This document shows, one piece after another, positions 59,796 to 64,000 of a DNA stretch of 64,000 bases. The stretch's first letter is position 1; each line of letters opens with the position of its first letter. This DNA is from Diplocloster modestus (GTDB lineage: Bacteria; Bacillota; Clostridia; Lachnospirales; Lachnospiraceae), in assembly GCF_019042245.1 (NCBI RefSeq), contig NZ_JAHQCX010000005.1:62001-126000 (forward strand), in the 5' to 3' direction. The translations under genes were made by a program, and so were the position numbers. The notes under the pieces were generated by a model. The model searched no databases. It was not told the origin of the DNA and saw only the letters and a list, made by a program, of their open reading frames with translations.

Positions 59796-60731
59796 TCAAT
59801 CCCTTCTTTTCATGATCAGTTGAAGTAATTGAATACTGTCTGACTTAGAAATAATTCTCTGCGTGTTAACCTGTCGTCCTGTACTTCCTTTTTGTACAGG
59901 TGTATCATGCGCTCTGCGGTACTCCATTGGGGTATAACCCAACTGTTTTTGATAGATCCCATTCAAATAGCGACAATCGGAGAATCCGCACTCCAAACTG
60001 ATTTCCGTAATGTTCCTACCAGTCTGCTCCACCAGCCTGCGAGCCTTTTCAAACCGAAGCAGCGTCAGATATTCCTGAAAAGATATCCCCAGATTATCTT
60101 TTAAAAAATGAGAAGCATAAGAAACGGAAATTCCTTCTCTTAAAGCCACCTCTTCCAACAAAAGTTTCTCCGTATAGTGGCAGTCGATATAATCCGTAAT
60201 TCGCTCCAAGCGTTTCCCCTTGCAATATCTTTTACTCTTCTCCTGCTCCGAAATACAATGCCAAGGATGATGCTTTAAGAGAAGTCCGAAAATCTCATAC
60301 AAGCAGGACAGGCAAAAAAATCCATACTGTTCCCTGCTTTCAAAATAATTCAGCGCCAGTTCAAATAATCTGTCGTACACGCTCTTTTCCCACCCGGAAG
60401 AATGAATATCCTCCAGATAATTTTTATCAAACTCAACATTGCACAGTTCCGGATAAATCTTTCTGCAAAAACTGGCCGCTGCCTGTACAGACAATATAAT
60501 AGCGTTCTCTGTCAAAGCGTGTATCTCGTGAGGCTGCCGGGGATTAATAATAATCACGTCCGTTTTGTGGAATTCCCTCTGTCTCTGTCCATACAAAATC
60601 ACAATCGTCCCGGCCAGTACAACTAACAGCTCAAATTCTTTGTGCACATGGGAGCACCGATAGGTCATCTCCACCAGAAAAACATTTAAGTCCTCCAAAG
60701 AAGCGTGCTCCACAATCTCATACTCTCTCAT
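59796..60731 (-). CDS. AraC-family regulator with cupin sensor domain
   Basis: A 311-residue transcription regulator. The N-terminal cupin-type domain (CSHVHKEFELLVVLAGTIVILYGQ, then INPRQPHEIHALTE) probably binds a small effector. The C-terminal pair of helix-turn-helix units is YTEKLLLEEVALREGISVSYASHFLKDNLG and ITEISLECGFSDCRYLNGIYQKQLGYTPMEYR. It lies between the two operons whose promoters share the CAATCCTG block and is the obvious candidate to control them. The palindrome TGTACCAATCCTGGTACA before its own start suggests autoregulation. Confidence 0.92.
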   Translation of the reverse strand: MREYEIVEHASLEDLNVFLVEMTYRCSHVHKEFELLVVLAGTIVILYGQRQREFHKTDVIIINPRQPHEIHALTENAIILSVQAAASFCRKIYPELCNVEFDKNYLEDIHSSGWEKSVYDRLFELALNYFESREQYGFFCLSCLYEIFGLLLKHHPWHCISEQEKSKRYCKGKRLERITDYIDCHYTEKLLLEEVALREGISVSYASHFLKDNLGISFQEYLTLLRFEKARRLVEQTGRNITEISLECGFSDCRYLNGIYQKQLGYTPMEYRRAHDTPVQKGSTGRQVNTQRIISKSDSIQLLQLIMKRRD

Positions 60732-60775
60732 ACCTACCGCTCTCCTTTCCCGTTTTCTCCCCTTCCTATTTGCAG

Positions 60776-60793
60776 TGTACCAATCCTGGTACA
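60776..60793. promoter_or_regulatory. Palindrome before the araC-type gene
   Basis: TGTACCA-ATCC-TGGTACA is a perfect dyad with a 4-base centre, 45 bp ahead of the regulator's ATG. It contains CAATCCTG, the core also found at 59725 and 63947. It is a probable autoregulatory or effector-linked operator. Confidence 0.6.
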
Positions 60794-60893
60794 GCTTTTG
60801 TTGTCACATCAGACACGTTTTATTCTCATTTTTTGACAGATTATTACAGGAGTAGAGTAAAGGGAAACCTCTCCGCCCCCCATAACCAAAAAA

Positions 60894-60919
60894 GAAACCC
60901 GGCTGTCACTCCGGGTTTC
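60894..60919 (-). terminator. Terminator of the MBL-esterase-deacetylase operon
   Basis: GAAACCCGG (60894-60902) and CCGGGTTTC (60911-60919) form a perfect stem with an 8-base loop. On the minus strand it is followed by six T (60888-60893). A classic intrinsic terminator, 15 bp after the stop at 60935. Confidence 0.9.
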
Positions 60920-60934
60920 CTGAGATATGCACGA

Positions 60935-61846
60935 TCAAAGGGCAAGCTCACTGCCGATCGCGCGCAGATGGTTTTGATATTCATTGGTTCCGTATAGGGC
61001 GTCTCTCATATTAATCAGCTCGACCCGGTTGCACTTCAGCCATTCTTTTACTTCCGGTGAGCAGAGAGCATGTACATCTACCGTACGGATGTCTTTAAAA
61101 CAATAGGCAGCCGGGGTGTGGTCGCCACGACGGTATACATAATAGTCCACATAGCCGGGATGCCATGCATGAACGGTTATGCTGTCTTCCGGAACCTCCA
61201 GCAGGTGGCTTTCATCTTCTATATAGAATCGGATGGGATCGTATCGGTCCAGGGCGGTGATGGAATCGGTCCAACCTGCGGGGGTGAGCGGCTCTGCCCG
61301 AAGCGGGGCGCAATATTCCAGTAAGCCGCGTACGAAGATCTTCCGGTCCACCCATTTGTCTGAGGCACTGTAGATTTTTTGAGAGGTTCCCAGATCTGTT
61401 CCCATATAATCGGTAACGATAAGATACTCTTCGTGGACCTGGGCGAGTGCACGGCCAAAGGGTGTATCGGTTGATACCATGCTTCCCCCCACATCAGGGG
61501 CGCGTCCCAGAATTTTGACACACAGTTCCATCTGGGCACGGCACTCGGCCAATGCTTCATCGAAACTGATATCGGAAGCGTCCAGATCTGTTCTGAATCC
61601 GTCTCTTGCCGGATCGAATAGGGTAGGAACATTCTCACCTCCAAGAACCGGCGTTCCCCAGAAATGCGTATGCCATCCAATGGACAGCCAAGGATAATTC
61701 CGCAGTCTTTCCAGTGCATCCACCGTCCCCGGCGTGTCCAGCATAATATCCGCCGATGTTACGACGCCATGGTCGATGGCTTCAAACGATCCAATATTAC
61801 ATACATTGCTGTAACCGATATCATCAGCCCGAATCACTAATTTCAT
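60935..61846 (-). CDS. ChbG/YdjC-like carbohydrate deacetylase
   Basis: A 303-residue metal-dependent deacetylase of the YdjC/ChbG family. The metal site is seen in LVIRADDIGYS (Asp8, Asp9) and GWHTHFWG (His59, His61), with a further His in VHAWHPGYVDYY. ChbG removes acetyl groups from chito-oligosaccharides; here acetylated sugars or aryl glycosides may be the substrate. There is no signal peptide. It is the last gene of a three-gene operon with an esterase and an MBL hydrolase, ended by the terminator at 60894. Together these look like a set for removing substituents from a decorated glycoside. Confidence 0.88.
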   Translation of the reverse strand: MKLVIRADDIGYSNVCNIGSFEAIDHGVVTSADIMLDTPGTVDALERLRNYPWLSIGWHTHFWGTPVLGGENVPTLFDPARDGFRTDLDASDISFDEALAECRAQMELCVKILGRAPDVGGSMVSTDTPFGRALAQVHEEYLIVTDYMGTDLGTSQKIYSASDKWVDRKIFVRGLLEYCAPLRAEPLTPAGWTDSITALDRYDPIRFYIEDESHLLEVPEDSITVHAWHPGYVDYYVYRRGDHTPAAYCFKDIRTVDVHALCSPEVKEWLKCNRVELINMRDALYGTNEYQNHLRAIGSELAL

Positions 61847-61894
61847 ACTTTTTCATTCCCTTCGCTGTGCTTGAGGCACATATGATTTGCGCGT

Positions 61895-63025
61895 TTACGA
61901 TAGGCGAATTAGTTCCCCTGTTTCCGGATTTCTGGCGAATTGCCTCATATACTTCCAGGTCAGCTCGGCCAGAGCCATACTGGGCCAGTGAGGCGATTTT
62001 CCCATGCAGATAAACCGTGCTAAGGTATCACCATCTCGGTTTACACAGTCTCCTATATAGTGGCTGCGTCCCTCCAGATTCAGAACTTTGGTCTTCTCAA
62101 AAGGAAAACCCAGTTTCTCCGTAACTATATCGGGCGTGGTCCGTACCGCTCTTCTGACCTCTTCTTCCGGCAGCGGTTCACAGCCTGCTGCACGCCTCCA
62201 GTTGTTGACACAGGCAATTTTATTCTTTGATGTCAGATCCAGGTGAGGCGACGGATGGCCGTTGGGCGCTTCCCGGTTCAGATCCATCGTAGCCGGTTTA
62301 TCTTCTGTCAGCGGGAGGATATTGATGAATTCCTGCTCCCCCATACAACCGCACATGGGGATTCTCACCTGAGCCGCATGTTCTATCATCTCTTCTGTAA
62401 TCGTTTCTCCCGGCCATGGGGTATCTTCCTGCCAGTATGTCCCAGCAGTGCCATTGGCAAAGATCATACCGCCCACACCCACAGCCGCAAAACGTTCGGG
62501 CCAGCGAAGGGCATGCCGGCTGGTCATCCATCCGCCTCCGGAATAGCCCGCCATATACACTCTGCTCCAGTCCACCGGATAATGTTCTTTGGCATAGGCC
62601 AGAAGACGGTCTAAATTTTCAGCCGATTCGTTTTCCGGGATAATGATAATCAGTTCTTCTCTGGCCGCTATGTGTGTATATCCATAGCTCTCCGCCAGAT
62701 AGATCGGATTATTATTCCCATGCATCACAAACAGCAGCGGATATTTTTTTTCCGGCGTAATCCCGTCTGCCCAGCTGGCCGGCAGGTAGGATGCCCATTT
62801 GGCTGTCGGCTGATCCGCGTCGTGGATTTCCTTATTCAGACCTCTTTGCCGCCAATATGCGATCGCCTCACAGCTGCCCTCATCCGGATAGCTGAGCATA
62901 CATTCCATATTTCTGCAGATTCCCTTGTAGCTATCGCTTTCCACATACACCTGCAGATCGAATTCATGGTTTCCCATCAGTTTCAGAATTTCCTGAACCC
63001 GCGTTTCCGCATTCTTTGTCAACAT
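61895..63025 (-). CDS. PHB-depolymerase/feruloyl-esterase-like alpha/beta hydrolase
   Basis: A 376-residue esterase. The nucleophile elbow is GYSGGGW (Ser162) and the oxyanion region is LFVMHGNNNP. The layout (long N-terminal part, then YPLLFVMHG and DWSRVYMAGYSGGGWMTSRHA) resembles PHB depolymerase and LpqC/feruloyl esterase-type proteins. No signal peptide, so not a secreted polymer degrader. I chose the ATG at 63025, with AAGGAGA eight bases before it. The gene overlaps the upstream MBL gene by 62 bp in another frame, indicating tight coupling. Substrate unknown; an ester of an aromatic or hydroxy acid is a reasonable guess. Confidence 0.82.
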   Translation of the reverse strand: MLTKNAETRVQEILKLMGNHEFDLQVYVESDSYKGICRNMECMLSYPDEGSCEAIAYWRQRGLNKEIHDADQPTAKWASYLPASWADGITPEKKYPLLFVMHGNNNPIYLAESYGYTHIAAREELIIIIPENESAENLDRLLAYAKEHYPVDWSRVYMAGYSGGGWMTSRHALRWPERFAAVGVGGMIFANGTAGTYWQEDTPWPGETITEEMIEHAAQVRIPMCGCMGEQEFINILPLTEDKPATMDLNREAPNGHPSPHLDLTSKNKIACVNNWRRAAGCEPLPEEEVRRAVRTTPDIVTEKLGFPFEKTKVLNLEGRSHYIGDCVNRDGDTLARFICMGKSPHWPSMALAELTWKYMRQFARNPETGELIRLS

Positions 63026-63881
63026 CTGCTTTATCTCCTTTTGGCTGCGCTTCTCCATCATTTTCTATCAAAAGCTCCGGGTTATACGAGAGTCTGGCGT
63101 TCCCATAACTCATTTCCATGAAATGATGTCCCAGAAACTCGTACGGCTGTGGTATCCCTTCTCCGCTCAGTATGGTCTCACAGATATGGATCAGATCATC
63201 CGGAACACTTTTTGGCTGGCTCATACAGGTCGGCATTCCCACATATCCCACATGTCCGTTAAAGTTTTGATCGAATCTTTCAGACAGCGCCCTGAATTTC
63301 CGGACTTCTACTAGGGTCTTTTCCACGCTGCAGTCAGGAGCCAGCAGGTTCACGTTACAGCAGTCGCCGCTGAACATCAGGCGGCGCGCCACATCCAGGA
63401 AGACACATCCTCCCTGTGTATGACCGGCTATCTCATGCACTTCTACGACTCTGCCGCCCAGGTCGAACCGTGCCTTATCCCTGAGCGGCAGGAACCTTGG
63501 CATCTGTATCTGTTCCGGCACGTCATCCGCTGAATATTCATATACCTGATAACTGCCTGCTTTTCCAAACGCGTCCGCATAGCTGCGCAGTTCCTCATAG
63601 TTGAGCGCTCTTGCCAAATCATAGTCCTTTTCGTTCAGGTAAACTTCCTGAAAGCTGCCCATTCCTCCCACATGATCCATATGTCCATGTGTGACCGCCA
63701 CCTTGCAGGGCTTATCCGTCAGCCCAGCGACAACCTGTTTCAAATCACAGACCCCGCAACCAGTGTCGATCAGCAGAGCCTCTTTTTCTCCGATCAGCAG
63801 ATACATGGCTGCAAGTCCGAATTCATTAATCGCGTATGTATCCGGCGCGATTTCACAGATAAAAGGTGATTTGATTCCCAT
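62964..63881 (-). CDS. MBL-fold metallohydrolase, 305 residues
   Basis: A metallo-beta-lactamase-fold hydrolase with THGHMDH (His65, His67, Asp69, His70), EIAGHTQGGCVF and MFSGDCCNVNLLAP. It is a paralogue of the protein at 48583-49419. The last 30 residues are hydrophilic (QPKGDKADVDKECGNAGSGN) and encoded in the segment that overlaps the next gene, so the C-terminus may have been extended by loss of an earlier stop. AGGAGGG precedes the ATG. It is the first gene of the operon with the esterase and the ChbG-type deacetylase. Confidence 0.88.
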   Translation of the reverse strand: MGIKSPFICEIAPDTYAINEFGLAAMYLLIGEKEALLIDTGCGVCDLKQVVAGLTDKPCKVAVTHGHMDHVGGMGSFQEVYLNEKDYDLARALNYEELRSYADAFGKAGSYQVYEYSADDVPEQIQMPRFLPLRDKARFDLGGRVVEVHEIAGHTQGGCVFLDVARRLMFSGDCCNVNLLAPDCSVEKTLVEVRKFRALSERFDQNFNGHVGYVGMPTCMSQPKSVPDDLIHICETILSGEGIPQPYEFLGHHFMEMSYGNARLSYNPELLIENDGEAQPKGDKADVDKECGNAGSGNSETDGKP

Positions 63882-63940
63882 AGGTATCCCTCCTTTTTCT
63901 CAATGCTATAGATAAGTTTATCTGTTTTCCACGGGAAGCG

Positions 63941-63985
63941 CACTGACAATCCTGCTGAAAACGGCCGATAAATAGGCTATATTAA
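63941..63985 (-). promoter_or_regulatory. Probable AraC operator/promoter block, copy 2
   Basis: CACTGACAATCCTGCTGA (63941-63958) followed 23 bp on by GATAAATAGGCT (63967-63978), aligned with the block at 59719-59763. AGATAAACT occurs 20 bp downstream here too. It is 60 bp ahead of the MBL ATG at 63881. The window ends 15 bp beyond it. Confidence 0.6.
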
Positions 63986-64000
63986 GATTTACAGGCTGAT

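Overview
The window reads as chromosomal DNA of a low-to-mid GC Gram-positive gut-type Clostridium, most likely Lachnospiraceae. The grounds are strong AGGAGG-type ribosome sites, the dnaX-ybaB-recR block, YesN/YesM-type two-component regulation of sugar ABC transporters, EtfBA with acyl-CoA dehydrogenases, and a BlaI/BlaR1 class D beta-lactamase unit. Taxonomy is an inference from gene content; no rRNA is present.

Region A (1-17950) is a carbohydrate locus read leftward. It holds a family-1 solute-binding lipoprotein with two permeases, a YesM/YesN sensor-regulator pair, two large GH106-like glycosidases, a sialidase-fold BNR protein, a DapA/NanA-family aldolase with an unusual active-site loop, a YhcH/YiaL protein and a D-2-hydroxyacid dehydrogenase. 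Control signals include AGTAACTTTT direct repeats before the transporter and four GGACATGTCC palindromes at 20-21 bp spacing before one glycosidase. At the left edge lie an XRE regulator and a 268-bp inverted-repeat element with internal hairpins.

Region B (18000-24100) holds three tandem paralogous membrane proteins: a cytoplasmic four-Cys zinc ribbon, one transmembrane helix and a long repetitive beta-rich outer domain. A broken response-regulator fragment with its own terminator sits between them.

Region C (24300-28010) is blaI-blaR1 facing a class D beta-lactamase gene. Both promoters carry the same TTACATNTGTAAGCAT operator.

Region D (28100-39550) is mostly housekeeping: recR, ybaB, dnaX and a phosphofructokinase. 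It also holds a short XRE gene, an ECF sigma factor with its DUF4179 partner, and an AT-rich GNAT gene. The standout is a 1099-residue fusion of an endonuclease Q-like PHP nuclease to a UvrD helicase, with two beta-clamp-binding motifs. A tRNA-Ser(CGA) follows, flanked by a partial 5' tRNA copy and by decayed integrase and aminotransferase fragments.

Region E (39560-64000) is about 24 kb on the minus strand, apparently one catabolic programme. It combines three metallo-beta-lactamase-fold hydrolases, two esterases, a ChbG-type deacetylase, an AraC regulator, a ribose-type ABC transporter, a xylose isomerase-like protein, a GH3 beta-glucosidase, and an acyl-CoA module (ligase, CoA transferase, two dehydrogenases, crotonase, EtfBA). 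Two of its promoters share an aligned 45-bp block with two conserved half-sites 23 bp apart, probably the AraC target. My reading is uptake and deconjugation of a glycosylated or esterified carboxylic acid, for example a plant phenolic acid conjugate, followed by CoA-dependent reduction or side-chain cleavage. The substrate is not shown by the sequence.
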